Below are positions 43,201 to 57,700 of a DNA stretch of 60,000 nt, in pieces (within the stretch, counting starts at the first letter, position 1; each line of letters opens with the position of its first letter). The DNA comes from Tubulanus polymorphus (Eukaryota; Nemertea; Palaeonemertea; Tubulaniformes; Tubulanidae), in assembly GCF_964204645.1 (NCBI RefSeq), contig NC_134028.1, forward strand, positions 7,917,001 through 7,977,000. The letters run 5' to 3'. Position numbers and translations under genes: made by a program. Below the pieces are notes generated by a model, which saw nothing but the letters and a program-made list of their open reading frames with translations, did no database searches and was not told where the DNA came from.

Positions 43201-46200
43201 CATCGTGCATGTACAAACACTCAAGAAATGATAGTGCCATATACGTCATTGTAATAGTAGAGCTTACCATAGAATTTTTATACATCAGCGTATGAAGCGC
43301 AACTTTAGCCATAGTCTGAAGACGGTTCATTAAACGCATAATCCTACTGGTTTGGGGGAAATCAGCGAAAAACGCGGTCAAAGACAAGTTTCCTTCGAAT
43401 ATAGAAAATCGCAACATACCCTTAAGTTGTAATGAAGCAAAATCTTTAATACGTGAATATGCATATTAGCAGGTGTCATCGATTTTACCTGCTAAAGAGT
43501 CGATTCTCTGTACAGCTGTAGGTATAGCTGCATTCATCGCATTCAAAATCGGTTGCACTTCTTTTGCGTCCGACAAAGCTTGGATCAAAGCTGGGTTATT
43601 CAGCGAGTTCATAATGTTCTTTTGTCTAAGATAGTCAATGAGTAAAAATTTATATAGCGGTATATACATTAACTTCTTGGCTAACAAGGAAAATAACGTC
43701 ATAACACGGTTTCCTCGTTAAGATTTTTGACCTCAATCATTGTCAACTCGCTATTTCAAAATTTCTGGGTGGTGATCCAGGGGGACATTTCATTCGATTT
43801 CACCCTTAGAAAAGTTGTATCAAAGAGGCAATGTGAAAAAATCCCATTAAGGAGGCACTGATAAACTTTATCCAAATACATTTTGACGCCTATGGCATCT
43901 TTTTAAAGTCATACGACAAGACTTTGGATCTGCCACTTATTTCTATGAATTGTTTTGATGAATAGTTTCAAACGATTGCTTACGCGTTGGATGAATATTT
44001 TTCAAGTTCACCCCACATCACGGCAGCTAATGTTTGCATTTGGCGTGGTTCCATCCAGATCGGCATCTTCCATAATGTACCAGCTGCTAACCGCTGATTG
44101 ATAGCTGTTAACAGATTGGTGTATTCAAACACGGTAGCTATCAATTCAGTAACATTTGCCTGATTTGTACTTGTAGCATTGTTATTCAACAATGGCGATA
44201 GCTGGAACATTAAAGTAACTGTGTTGTGAAAAATACGCTATTTCGCCATGAATTTATCAACTAAACCAGTAATCAGTAACTTACCAATGAATTATAGTCA
44301 AAATCGTCGGTTATTTTTGTGAAATTGAGCTGACAGATGATTTTCAAAGCCGGCTTTATGTCGACGTTCATCGGTATCGAGAGAACAGAACTCGGATCAG
44401 GTCCGCACAGCTTCTGTAGGATTGTTTTATCCAAAATGCTTTTCGTTATCTGAAAAGAACGTTCTTACACATTTCACAATAAACGTTATTAGATCTCTGA
44501 CCTGAGAACTTTAGGGCTGTCCATATAGCATGTACAAGCTTAGGTGGAGGGTTAAGCAAATTTACAAAGGAAAGGACAGACAGTGGTAGTGGTACAGAAA
44601 ATGAACTTTTGTCTGGTGGGAGAGGGGTGTCAATATTATATGTAACAGGATAAAATGGAGTGAAATATTCTCTATATTTGATATTTGCATTATGTAACCG
44701 GTATAAACCATGTTTAGACATCCAGAAGTTAAGCAGCTCCCTTTTTTGAGAAGAATTCAAAGGTTTTCAATTAATCCCATGTTCTACAGTTTTTCATTGT
44801 TAATACAATACATTGATCTAACCTATAGACATTCTATACCCCAGGATAATTTCCAACCCTGCCGAATCAATGAAACATTCAAAAAGTTGAGTTACAAGGT
44901 ATTATTTTGAAATGAACACATACCTCTGACGATTTGTATAAAGACGTTCGCAGTACAGTGTGCATAATAACCGGCATGTATTTAATCAGTCCAGCTACTT
45001 TCATCAGTTCAAGTGAATCAGGACTCGGTGAATCTAAAGCTACACGAATAAAATCGAAACCATTCGATGAGTTCGATAAACTTGGATTTCAAATTTCAGA
45101 TTTTTACTCTCAACACTTACTCAGAAGTGATTTTAAGTAGGCGTTAATTCGTTTGAACAAAACTGTTTCCAAATTTACGAATGCGCCGAGGTCGTAGGCT
45201 TTCACCACCCGATCAAAGTACGATGCGTACATCAGCATAATGTGCCTGATGAAGACATCTGTGGCATTCGGACTGAAATATCAAAGTCAGAATGATATCA
45301 GAATATTTTGTACCTGTTACGTGGTTTAAATTCCAAAACTCTCAAAGTGACTCAAGCGCTTCAGATATCTCATTGAAACTCATGATCAAACAGAATTTCA
45401 TGAAAATACTCATTTCTACCTTTGCATTGCCCTCTCATGCATCTGAATCAAGACGATGTCCCAAGATTTCGGGTCGAGCCACATAGGAAGAGAGGATTGC
45501 GGAGGTGACATGGTAATATTCTGAATTATCTGTTGCATACTGATTATATTCTTCATTAGTTTAAATACGTCAACCGGATTTTCACTCTACAATACGAATA
45601 CACAAAAAAGTTACATTACAATAATCTTTGGATAAGATCAACTGTAACTGGAATCTGGATAAGATACGGAATCGACTGTAGAATATTTTAAAAAGAATCA
45701 TGGATAAAACTTCAGTGTCTGTGACAATACCAAGAAACATACTGAGAAATACATTCACCTTACATTTCTGCAGATTGTCCTCAGAGTTGGAATTGGGGCC
45801 ATTACATAGTTTTATTCAAAATTGGCCAATTAGTTATGAGCATGATGCAAAATTTGTCAACACTGCCATTCATTAAGGAACTGCGTCATTCCAATTGTCA
45901 AAATGAAAATATGTAGGAGTGAGCAAGAAGGATCAGCTATGAATTAAATGATAACTTGAAGTGTTGATGGACAGCACCAGACGCACAAGATACCTCATAT
46001 CTCGCAGCAAACACGTTCACGCCTTAACCCATCATTGAATTCAGTACTTACGGTAGGATCGAATTGCAACTTTTGTAGTGAAGGGATTGAAATTTCTACA
46101 TACATTTTCCAACATGCAAAATATTTTCCATTCCGAACAGTTTCATAAGTAATAGATATGAGCAGATATGACTTACTGGCATCAGTTTATATGGATTCAA

Positions 46201-49200
46201 GCCAACAGTAGAAGCGAGTTCCATGTACAGTTCGGTAACGTTCAGCGAACACAGCTTCTGCATAAATACGTAGAAATCGGACCTGGCTCTCATTGGCACA
46301 ACGAGATATTGAGAAATCACGGAGGGATTGCAGATCATAAGGGGGAAATTCGTTGTATTCACTTTTGAAAAAAGAGCATTCATCTGAAAATTAATAAGTT
46401 ATGAGCAACTTATAAACACAAATTTGAAAACCATAGCTTCAGGCAATTATTATTACTTTTACTCAGGCTTTCTTGTGACACTAGTGATTTTAACATCTCA
46501 GTCTTAAAAAACAGACCAAATCATGACTTCCAAACACACTTATTTTGATATATAAAATGTGGCTGAAACAAATGCCTTTGACAATCACATAGAATGAATG
46601 TCTATCAAAGAGGAACACGGTAGATCCGATATGAATAATATCTACTTACCAGATCGGGTCTTTGATCACTTGCAATGATAACAGCAATCGCTGATGGTAG
46701 TTGATCCATACTGCTTACAACTTTGAAAAGCTGAGGATATCGAGCAAACCATCGGTTGAATGGCAAGTTCTTTCCTAAAACAATGAACAAATCAAAAGCA
46801 TTTTTTCAACATTTTATGGTAACTCATCAAGATTCACGGAAGCTAGAATTCAGAGCTACAGATGCAATAGACTCCTATGAAGATTTTTTCATTCCGAAAA
46901 AAGCTTGTGTCCTCAGTCCGGTAGGCCTACACTGTTTGGAAAGCAAATATCTATGGTTTTCTTATTACCGATTATCTGTTTCAACTGATCATTGATGGCG
47001 GGAAGAATTTTGTTCATCTCGTTAAACACAGAGTTCAATTTCAGGTTATTAATCTGCTCTTGTAACATCTGAGTTACTTTAGGTTCCAACAAAATCGACA
47101 TCCAATTCCTAAATTAGATTAAGGAACATCATCAAAAAAAAACTCATTTTAACTGATATAGGTGGACACGCCTAAACATTCACTCTTAACGTTACTTACA
47201 CTGATTGAAGAATATCCAGGATTTTGTCGTAGCTTAGCTTGAGCGTGTTGACGACTTTCAACCATTCTTGCGAATCTTGTAACTGCGCTGGTAAACTCAT
47301 AACGTTCGGAGGATTGTTAATCAAGTTTTCGACCAAGTTCTTTGTGCTCAACGCCTCGGTCACGATATTCGTGAAATTCACCTTGGAAGTCGAAGTCATG
47401 GCCTACAAATGAATCAAATTTCTCATAAATTCGCAAAATTATTTTTTCAATGACTTCTAAATTAATATCCCAATATATCATAATATCCAAATTATTTTTA
47501 AAAGTAACTGCACAAACTCAAATTCATGTCATAATATCATCAGGTAGAATTCTTCGAAGAACTAAATTTCGATAATTGTTCCCATTTAATGTGGTTGAAA
47601 TCGTCAATAGCATTAAAACACCGGGTTTAATACATTACAGACTTAGCGAATATTCGGTTCTTCAAATTATCTGACGTTGATAAGATAAAAACCCACTATA
47701 TACGGATTAAAAGTTTTAAAATTGGGAATTTATTCAATAAAAAATTTAATCAAAAAGACACGATTTGATTTCGTACCAAAGATCATCGTCAAACAGTCAC
47801 ACCTGATGATGATCCCTGGTGTGAGATAGAAACGTTGTGTCTTTTTATAAACTTTTGATTGAATAAATTCTCGATCTTAAAACTTTTAATCTGTTTATAG
47901 TGGATTTTTATCTTATCATCTGTTGTTCTCCCACCACGTTTAAGTGTGATTACTCTATTAATCAGACGTTTTTTCGCAAATGACGAACGTACCTGTTGAA
48001 TTTGTTTCTGAAAACCGCCGTAATCGACCAGTTGCTCGGCGAGCAGTGTTATGTTTACAGTCGCCATCAGTCGACATAATTTCTGTTGTAGATCAACCAG
48101 GTTCACAGGACGATACGGAGAAGCCGTGAAAATTTTCTGGAACAGCGCCGCATCGGTGCATAATGTCAGCGGTTGCTGCAACGACGCTATTTGCACCACC
48201 TGAATAAATGAATGAAAATAACCATTGGTATCGCATAAAAGTCAACTAAATGATCAGATTTTTTTTCTGTTAATTCTACCTTTGCTGGATCCTGTAACCA
48301 AGACAATACAGAGTAACCAGCTACTGATATCACATCTGGCCCCATTGTGGCGACTACGTTCATGATTTTGTTCAGTTCTGAAGAACCCATCAGCTCGTAA
48401 CTATAAACTTGCGCCTCTATGTTAAGAAAGAATGATTCATACGAAGAAAATAGAGGAAACCAGCAAACCTTACACTTAAAAATGTTCCTAATAGGCTACT
48501 GTATATTTCATGGTACATGTAGTTCGAGTTAAGCAATTAAGCAAACCTAAGGTTCTCTAAAAACTGATCAAAATTCTTCGTCTCAGTTGAGCTTATGACA
48601 TCCTTGCTTGCCAGGGGTCCGGTATCATTCCCGAACTCGCTTCCACCAGCCCCCTGGCCTCACGAAGCGTGATTTCATTACTGGCGCTGTTGCGCATGAC
48701 GTCATACATTGATTTGCGAAATACTTCCTTGTTCGGTAAAACGTTCGCTGATTGTTCCATTTAACAGGAATTCCAACAGAAGCCTGAAGTCGTTTGTTAC
48801 AAGCGCTGTGATTGGTACGACCGGATTCTGGTCAGCTAGTAACGACTCCAAGGACTCGTGAGGTCAAGGGGTTCGGGGAACAGCTTTAGCGTAGTGGGTT
48901 CAAATCCCTTGACGGGAGAAGATGAGCTTATGATAAAACACTAACTGTTTAAGACGTTCAGTTGTTTGTTGATGAGCTTATGAACGGTCGATGCCAACGA
49001 AATGATTGAATTAGTTTCGGTGGAAAATAAATTCGGACTGTTGTTCATCGTATCAGCAATTTTCGTTAGATCCGTTTCTAGTCTGAAATAGAGAATAACA
49101 TCAATTTATTGTTTATCGCTTAAAACTGCTGTTAATCCGAAGCCTAAGTTTTTTTTCCTCCATTAAACCTACTTTTTCCAATCATAAGCAGACATCTCTT

Positions 49201-52200
49201 TAGCGAAGGCTTGGACGCTTGTCATTATGTGCGTCGTGTTGATTTGACTTTCAGGGAATATTGGTTTATTCATCAAATTCAAATTCATCACTTTTTCCGA
49301 AATTGCGATGTAGTCATAAAAGTAATCAGTGATGTTCATCTTGGAGTCGATCCAAGATGTGTTCTTTTGGTTTTTTAACTGAAAAAAAATGTATTAAATT
49401 CTGCAGTACTCGCATCAGCTGCACGAACATTCAATTCCAAGCACCAAATTTACGCAAGTGCAAAATAAATCGGAAATGAGCTAAAAAATCTATTGAACTG
49501 AAGCTGAAGTTCAAGTTCAAATTCAAGTAGAATACTGAAGAGAATACGTAACAAAGGGAATTTCGTTAATTATTCGGATCCCCGCAGATCCTGCAAAAAT
49601 CATCAAATTAAGAAAATAATTCTCTTTAATTCTCCTTTGTCTTTTCATCGCAACCTTTTAATTGAAAAACAAAAAGAATTGTTACGCCCATCATTTTCAA
49701 TCTAGTAACTTGTAAGTTATATTCATCATAATTTTCAATCTCATTACTCCCTACTCTCAGTATTTTAACAAAAGGCCTAAATCAACTGATTTCATCCTAG
49801 GATCAAATTCAACCCCAGCTGTAGATTAGAACCGCTAGTTAACTAGTTATGTATCAGATTGATTTCAGACACAATTTAAGTTTCATTTAATCCTAAATCT
49901 TCTGGCTGCAGACATTTTTTTCGGTTTTGCTATCTATCGCTTACCCAATCATCTACCTCCTTCACGATAGGTTCATTCTTCAATTCGCTTACAATCCTTT
50001 GCCAATTATCACAAATCGATTTCTCCAGCATGCCGACAATCATCGGCTCCTTAAACGTCAGAAACGACGTCACACTTATCGTGCCATCGCAAATAGATTT
50101 CGTCGAGTTCAGCTCAATTTTCAGCAAAACTGCTACAAGCTGAAATGCAGAAAACATGAAAATAATCTTACATTTTCTTCGTAAATGTTTCAGAAATAAT
50201 TTCGATTGATCATCAAATTTCTTATTAAATTCTTCATCTTCTCGTGACACCGAATTCAAATTCAAATGCATCAAATTTCAAAGAATTTCAGGAGGTAGGC
50301 TAGGACTAGGATGAAGGCTAGCAAATACAGCAGTTAGCACGCAAAACAGTTCCATGATTTTGTACGAACATAATATTCGTATTTCAAAATATGCCTTACC
50401 TTATGTGGGTGTACAATAGAGTCAAGGAGGATATCGATCAATTCAGGGGTCAAAGAAAGAGCTCGAGTGAGGACTGATCGAACCGCAATGGAATTCGTAA
50501 ACAAATCTTTCAATCGCAATCCATTCACTGGAAAAAAAATTTCCACTGAGTCAATGAAACAAGTTCTCTTAGAAAACAAGCCACAGATGACAACGGTTTC
50601 ACGGGCTCAGGTTCTAATCTTGTCATGATGCAACTCTGAAATTCCCATGCCTTAACTCCCATTGCATTTTGGATATGTTGTATCTAGGGCAAATGCTTAA
50701 ATATTGTCAAGACAACTTTTGGAATTTCGACCCCGTTCCTCTGTTATGAGGTCATCTTCAAGGTCATGTCACTGAAAAACTGAGTTTTTAGTGCCTAGTT
50801 CAGCCGCTAGATGACGCACTGGGTCCATCAAGATTGACCCATTATTAATGAAGCTAAGTAGCTGAAAGTCAGACACACAGACAGATAGACAAGGGGTCTC
50901 GTAACGGAAGCCTGAAAACCAACTATTTTCAGTTCAGTCGTTATGTACTCACCGGAAATTTTGTCAACCACGTTCAAAATATGTTTGTTAATGATATAAT
51001 CGAGAGTCATCCATGATACAACGGCAGCGTACTGCGGGGAACCTTTCATTTGTTGGTCGATCATCACCATGATTTCAGCCATCATCGGACTTAGACTAAG
51101 AGACAACAAGATAAAAAGAAAACTCAGGCCCAGTTTTACAGCCATGACTAAAATGGAGAATAAGCCGAGACTTGTCTTGATTTCTGTTAAAACGATCAAA
51201 GAGCAAATTTTCAAAAAAAACGCGCATTTATAACGATCATTTTTTATTCAAAGTTTAGAAGTTTGAAATGAATTTTCAACTCTAAGCGTCAATATCCACA
51301 GCAATTGTGGAACTAGGCGCAGCAATACACATACGCACCTGCTCAAAGACTGAACATTGAAATTTCCAGCCATCATTTTCATTTGTTGAAATACTACATC
51401 ATAACGTTTCATATCGTCAGGAGTGATCATCATCATATCCGGTAGATTTTTCACGGAGCTATACACCAGTTCAGACATGCGAATCATGTCCGTCCAGTTA
51501 TAGGCCGGGTTCACACCAGCAGGAGTGGTCATGTAGGTAATCATCTAATGAACGAGAAATGACAGGATAAGAATTGAGTTTAAGGTAGTGAATTAGAACT
51601 ATACCTATATCGAATCAGAATGATATTTGAATATCAAACTGAATGCTGTTTGGACCCGGTTTCACAGTTTCGGGTTAAGATACGACCCGATATTCAAATT
51701 TCCAATATTCATAATCATTGAAGAAAACCTTATCATCAAACCAACAACTGATAAATTGGTTCCTGCATTCACAACTGATGAAATTAATGATATACACTGT
51801 GGAAATAAAACCTATTATATGATATCATAATCTACTTTAGGAGCTATATTTTCTCAACATAATTGTAATAATAGAATTATGATACTTGATAATGATAATA
51901 ATTGGAGTCTTTAACTAATTTATCCTTCTGTCAATGTTTTTGGCCTTCCCAGGTCGATTGATGTGAAGGCTTTTTCTTCTTGTAACATTGCTTACAAATA
52001 AAGATACATGTACATACAGTACATATTCCATTCCATAGTTTTCACTGACTGGGAATTAAACATTTCCATCATTTTGATAACATAAACTAATTAACTAATT
52101 ACAATCTCCAACTGTAAAACTGGACTCAGATCTCTCCAATTTGAGAATCATAATATTCAACCTTTTTAGCCCATAGCGTAGAATCTTAATATGCAACTGC

Positions 52201-54716
52201 AGAAGTGTACGCAAATTAGGAATTGTTTAAATCAATGCAATATGAAGACATTCAAAATATCTAAAATGAGCTACATACCAATTTCTTAGTGTAGTCCCAA
52301 TCTACGTAAGCGTTCTGATAGTTATTAACGAAATATGTCTTCAAGAAATCTAAATTCAGTGAACACAACATGTTCTGCATATATGCTACGGGGACATTCT
52401 GTGGTAAAGTGAAGTAAGATCTGAATTCTTTTTCGCTACATAACATCTTCGGCCAGTCCCTAACAGTCATCAGTTTCTTGGTCTGAAATATTCAACAATT
52501 CGGTACGATTGAAAGTTTCGAAATCTCTCGATATTACCCTGAGCAATCATCAATTACCTTTTCCGGGATCATCATCGTTTCTGCAAATGCTTTAAGCACG
52601 TCTGGTCCATATTTAATTGTATATCCCACCATATTCTTCATGTTTGTGACAAGTTTTGCCTCTAAAGAATTTCAACAATATATACATATATGTACCCCTG
52701 CTATATATAAAATAAGCTTCAAAATGAACATATAAAAATCCTAGTTAATTTTTTTCTTCAAAGCTTAATAATCAGATAATAAGATATCATAAGTTGATAA
52801 AGTACATAGAAATAGGAATAAAACATAATAATATATAATATAATTTGAAAAGAATAACTAACCAGTCGTAACATAGGCTTTAGTTAAGTTCATAAAGGCT
52901 GTCACCGACCACACCACTGGACCTATGTCGTTCCAAGCTGTTGAGTTTGATAAAACCGGTCCTAAAGTCTCCAACATGGCAAAGAGGCTGCAACATAAAA
53001 CATAAATACGTCATGAGAGATTTGAAAATTTCAGACACAAAACATTTTCGCTAGATATGATACACTTATCAATTGAGCGGGATCTTTGAACAATATCTGA
53101 GTTTGAACGCATACACTTCATACATAATAGGGTCAAAAAAACATCTCAATTCATATCAGGAATTAGATGGTTAACTGAGTTTGTCAAATCTAATTTCAGC
53201 AACTGATTCCTTTAGATTTTATTTTGAAGTAGCACGCTCCTGCATTGCAGCCGAAAACAAATGTTTTGTAGTTTTTGTCGAAGTAAGATTGATGATAATG
53301 ATTCAAAAAAGACCGACGACGTACATGGATCGACCGAACGAGTCATGGGTATCCGGGAAGTGCATCATATTCTTGAGTTCGGACCATTTCGCCGGGTTGA
53401 TAGCTTTAAAACTTGCCAATACAGACTTCGGGATAAGCTGCGTCGATTCGTAAACCATTCCGCACCCTCGCCATACACGCTCAAACTTCTTATAGACCAG
53501 GTACGGATTCACGTCAACCAACAAACTGATATCAGTAGAACGCATCATCTCAATATACTTGGCGAACTAGATATTTAAAAGATGAAAACATATTGATTTG
53601 TAGTACCGGTATTTGCATTAAGGTTCATATTCTCAGGTTCACTCCGACTCCGTCATACATTATTCCAATTTCACCAAACAATGCTCCGATTTCACAATAG
53701 TTATAACAGGTTCCCTACAGATCAATCATTCCTGGATATATGGAATTTTCAAGGAAAAAAATTCAGTAATTCCCAATTCAGTAAACTTTTATTTGGTAAA
53801 AAAAAAATTGTCCAATTGAACTGATTTCTAAGCGTAGTCTACGGTACTAATTGCCTTTTTCTCAAAGTTGAAAGAGTTTTAAAGAAGTTTCAGGTATTTT
53901 TTTCAAATTCTTCAAGCACCGTTAAAAGCATTTTCCATTTAGAAGTAGTTTTAAAGGAATCGAGGAGTCGCATTAATTTAATTATTAATACTCAGATAAT
54001 CCGAAGTTTTGCCGGCTAGAATGATTTTAGATATCAGTTTACCTCTAACTGCAGTCCGGGTATGTCGGCTTTAGTTACGACTTTTCGCTGCACAGCGTTC
54101 CAATCGATACTACACACCACTTGTTTGATAGCATACGACATCAACTCATTCGCGTCGCACATCACCGTTTTCCATTGAACGTTATCCAAAAGAGCCTGAA
54201 ACGATGAAGAAAGCAAGAAAATCTGAAATCCTTCCAATACGGGAACCACCGTTTTCATCAGTTGAGACGGTGAACTACAGAATATAGATGAAACTACAGA
54301 ATAAAATTTTCGCACTCAATAAATTGTATCGGTATACAAGCATTTCAAACGTTATAAAAGTAGGAAAGTAAGATGTTCTTGTAGAATATCTATACGTAGG
54401 CTTATATTTCAAAAGAGCCGCTGGTATTCAATTCAGACGAATATAAATCATCAATCGCTACCTGCAAGAGCCTCATCGGAACAGCCGGTTGAGAGAATCT
54501 ATGCACAATACTAGCGATGTCACCAGCGCTTAATGCCGATAACTGTATCATAGCGGTACGAAACTGATTCTGCAAAAACAGATCATTCAGGGTGGTTTCG
54601 GTTTCTGAAAAGTAAAAGTAAAAGTAAAAGTAAATATCATTGATAAACTAAGAGATATAAAGTAAATCTTTACACAGGTACGTATGTATGTACGTATGTA
54701 CGTATGTACGTATATA

Positions 54717-54766
<50 letters not shown>

Positions 54767-57700
54767 CGCGATTTATAGCTTCGAATCAGCTGCAACTGAC
54801 GGATATCCTTGCGAAGAGATCAGTTACTGATGTGAATTCAAAGATTCTCAGTCAGGATGTCTCGTGAATGGAGGAAAAAATTCACTCGGCCCGATCAAAA
54901 AATGTAATCAAAGGTAACGATCGGCTATGCATAAATTTGCTAGTCAGTTGTCTTACGGAGATGCAGGAGACATCTATGCTCTTGTGTCTCAAGCATATAC
55001 CGTAAGAAAATTCAGGATACAATTAACGAACAACTATAGAGCAGAATAACCACACTCAAACGTAGAGAATAAGTGAGAGAGATCATCGTACGAAACAATG
55101 TATTTTTGTTGGTAGAATTATGAGATTTTTCACTTGATTCCCTGAAAATAGCACTTTTTCTATGTACGGTATCACTCGAATTGTCTTTGTATTAAGACCA
55201 AATAAAGTAAAGTCGTAAACCCATGCAGTTAATTAACTACCGGCAATGACATTTTGAATTTTTCATTGAATGAATTCTCGGTTTTAAAACTGTACGTAGT
55301 GGGTTTTTACTTTATCCTTTTTCATGTATAGGTTTTTCTTGGATCGGATCATCAGTCGCACAGAGTCTTAGTAGCAGACGTTTTTTGTTTTTTTTCTTTA
55401 CTTACGCAGTATCCTATCAGTTAAATTCAACAGTAGATCACCGGTCGAATAGATTTTATACAAATTCAATTCATAAGATCCATCGCGGAGAGACGCCTGC
55501 ATTATGTTATGAACGGAAGCGAGCGCTACTTCTATCGTCCTGCGAAAAAATATCAGAAATGTTAATGATACGTACGTTATATTTTGGCTTATAAATTCGT
55601 AACAATTTTTTCTCCAAAAAAGAAGAAAAACCGATGACTCTTAACAAATGCATCATTGATAATTATCTTATCAAATAACAGTTTTAGATTCGACCCTTGA
55701 CATTAAAGAATTGCAAAGTAATCGAATATAACTATGACTCAATCATATCAAACTCTTTTGTCCTTCAAAACACAATCAGACAATTTAAAAAAAATCAAGA
55801 ATTAACCAACTCCTGTCACTCCAATAATTTATACAACTAAGGCTAAAAAAATGACACCTTGTTTCTCAAAGTCAACTGGGCCATTTTGTAAACTACAATC
55901 AACAGTAGAAATGCCCAAAGTAGAAAAGGGCACCTTTTTACAATACGAGGTAGATAATTCAAAACAAAAAGCACAAATTCTTCAAGATTTTGTCTTTATT
56001 GCCCGGAAACTACATCTCAATGCAGTTAAAATCCTAGAAAGCACTTCGCGTCAGGACTTTAATTGCTTCGAATTTGCTGCAAAAAGCAGATTTTCAAAAT
56101 TTCAGAATGCCCTTTTTATTTTCAAAATACCCTTTTATAAGTTGTGCTACCTTCAACAGTGGTCACTGGATCCGCCCCTGATCAAATTAGTAATCAGTTC
56201 ATTTCTATAGCTGCCAGGTTCGTTAAGGTTAGCTTGAACATGATTTCAAAATGGTAATGTACAGGGTAGATGGACGGCCGGCCGGGTGAACTTAAAAACT
56301 CAGCAGAAATGAGAAACAAGATATCAATTTATTTCAGCCTAAGTTCTTTAATTGGCAACATTTTTATTACAGCACTTGATAAAAGATCATTGTTTGGACC
56401 CTGTCTAGTATGAGGGAGGATTTCTGCAACGTATTCTTCCTATTTCAATGAATTGATATTTGATACGTTTTCGTATCGCCAATTAAGACCTGTACGTACA
56501 CAAAGGCGGCTGGCATTTTTCCAATCAGTATACATACGTAAATGTCATGAAAGTTTGAATGCAAACCTGATATGTTCATTCGTTTTCGAGAATTCTATTT
56601 CGAGAGAAAAAAACTTTGCCCACAGCCACAAGTATATCAAAAAGCAGGCTTCCACTCGTGGCTTTAGAATTAGAAAGGTAATTCATGAAAAGATATGGTA
56701 TGTCACAATGGATCGAATTCTATGTCAATCCAAACTGATTTGTACTTAGTATTCGTCTCAATTGTGAGAAAAAGGGCATCAATATAAATGGAATATTTCA
56801 AATTAGGTGCCTAGTACAATGAAATTCAATTTCTAGTTATACTCATAGTAAAAAAAAGTGTGGGTATCTTTATCTTAGTGTTATGAACGCAGCTAAACTC
56901 AAGTCTGATCCTGCTCAAAAGTCTGATCCTGTTCGAAAGGAAAACTGCCATTGGGGACCACACCCGTACACAAAGAACAAACTTTTTAAAAATTAGCTCA
57001 ATACAACCTAGACAAAAGCGAAATTCAGAAAGCATTAATGCGTCATATGATTCCACAGTCCACACAGACGCACAGTTGCCAATATTTGAAGTCTTTTAAA
57101 GCACTTATAGTGAATACAGCGACGAAGCAGTTGACATTGAATAAATACTGAGTACTACATGACAGTTTTCATAACATGCTTATAACTTGTCTGAAAATCA
57201 ATATGCCGAACTCTAAAAATATATGTTTAGCTAAAGGGGTGTATGTTTCATTTTAGACCGTCTGAAGAGATTCTAGTATTATAATTACAATATCATGTGT
57301 CCTTTCGTTTACAGCGGTATGTCCAATCAGGGAAGTGTAATGAGTCTCATAACACTTCCCTGACATTCATGTCCAGAAATTACACAGAACACAAAGTCAG
57401 TAACTTCCGGAAAATTTTTCTCCGGAATCGTGCCAGAAATTTCTGGAGGATATCTGGCCGGGGATGGGTTAGATGGATAGAGGTTAGGGTTACGATGGTA
57501 AGGGTTTAGATGTGTTAGGGTTTAGGGGGTTAGGGTTTGATGCGTTAGGGTTTAGAGGGTTAGGGTTTCGTTGGTAAAGGTTTAGGGGGTTAGGGTTTAG
57601 ATGTGTCAGGGTTTAGGGGGTTAGGGTTTCGATGGTAAGGGTTTAGAGGGTTATGGGTTTCAATGGTTAGGGTTTAGACCAAAGACACTTTCCAGAATAT

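Noticed and set aside
44500-44700. Possible repeat starting near TTTAGGGCTGTCCATATAG
   Set aside because: The composition looks like a dispersed element, but no second copy or termini are present in the window to support it.
55851-56210. 119-codon plus-strand open frame in the 3.2-kb intron
   Set aside because: No domain recognised, AT-rich low-complexity sequence with repeated TTTTCAAAAT motifs; more likely a noncoding repeat.
56453-56749. 98-codon plus-strand open frame
   Set aside because: No family resemblance, no splice partners with consistent phase, and basic composition typical of a random frame.
57482-57692. Chromosome end or ancient telomere fusion
   Set aside because: The array lies wholly within a small element bounded by inverted ends and a target duplication.
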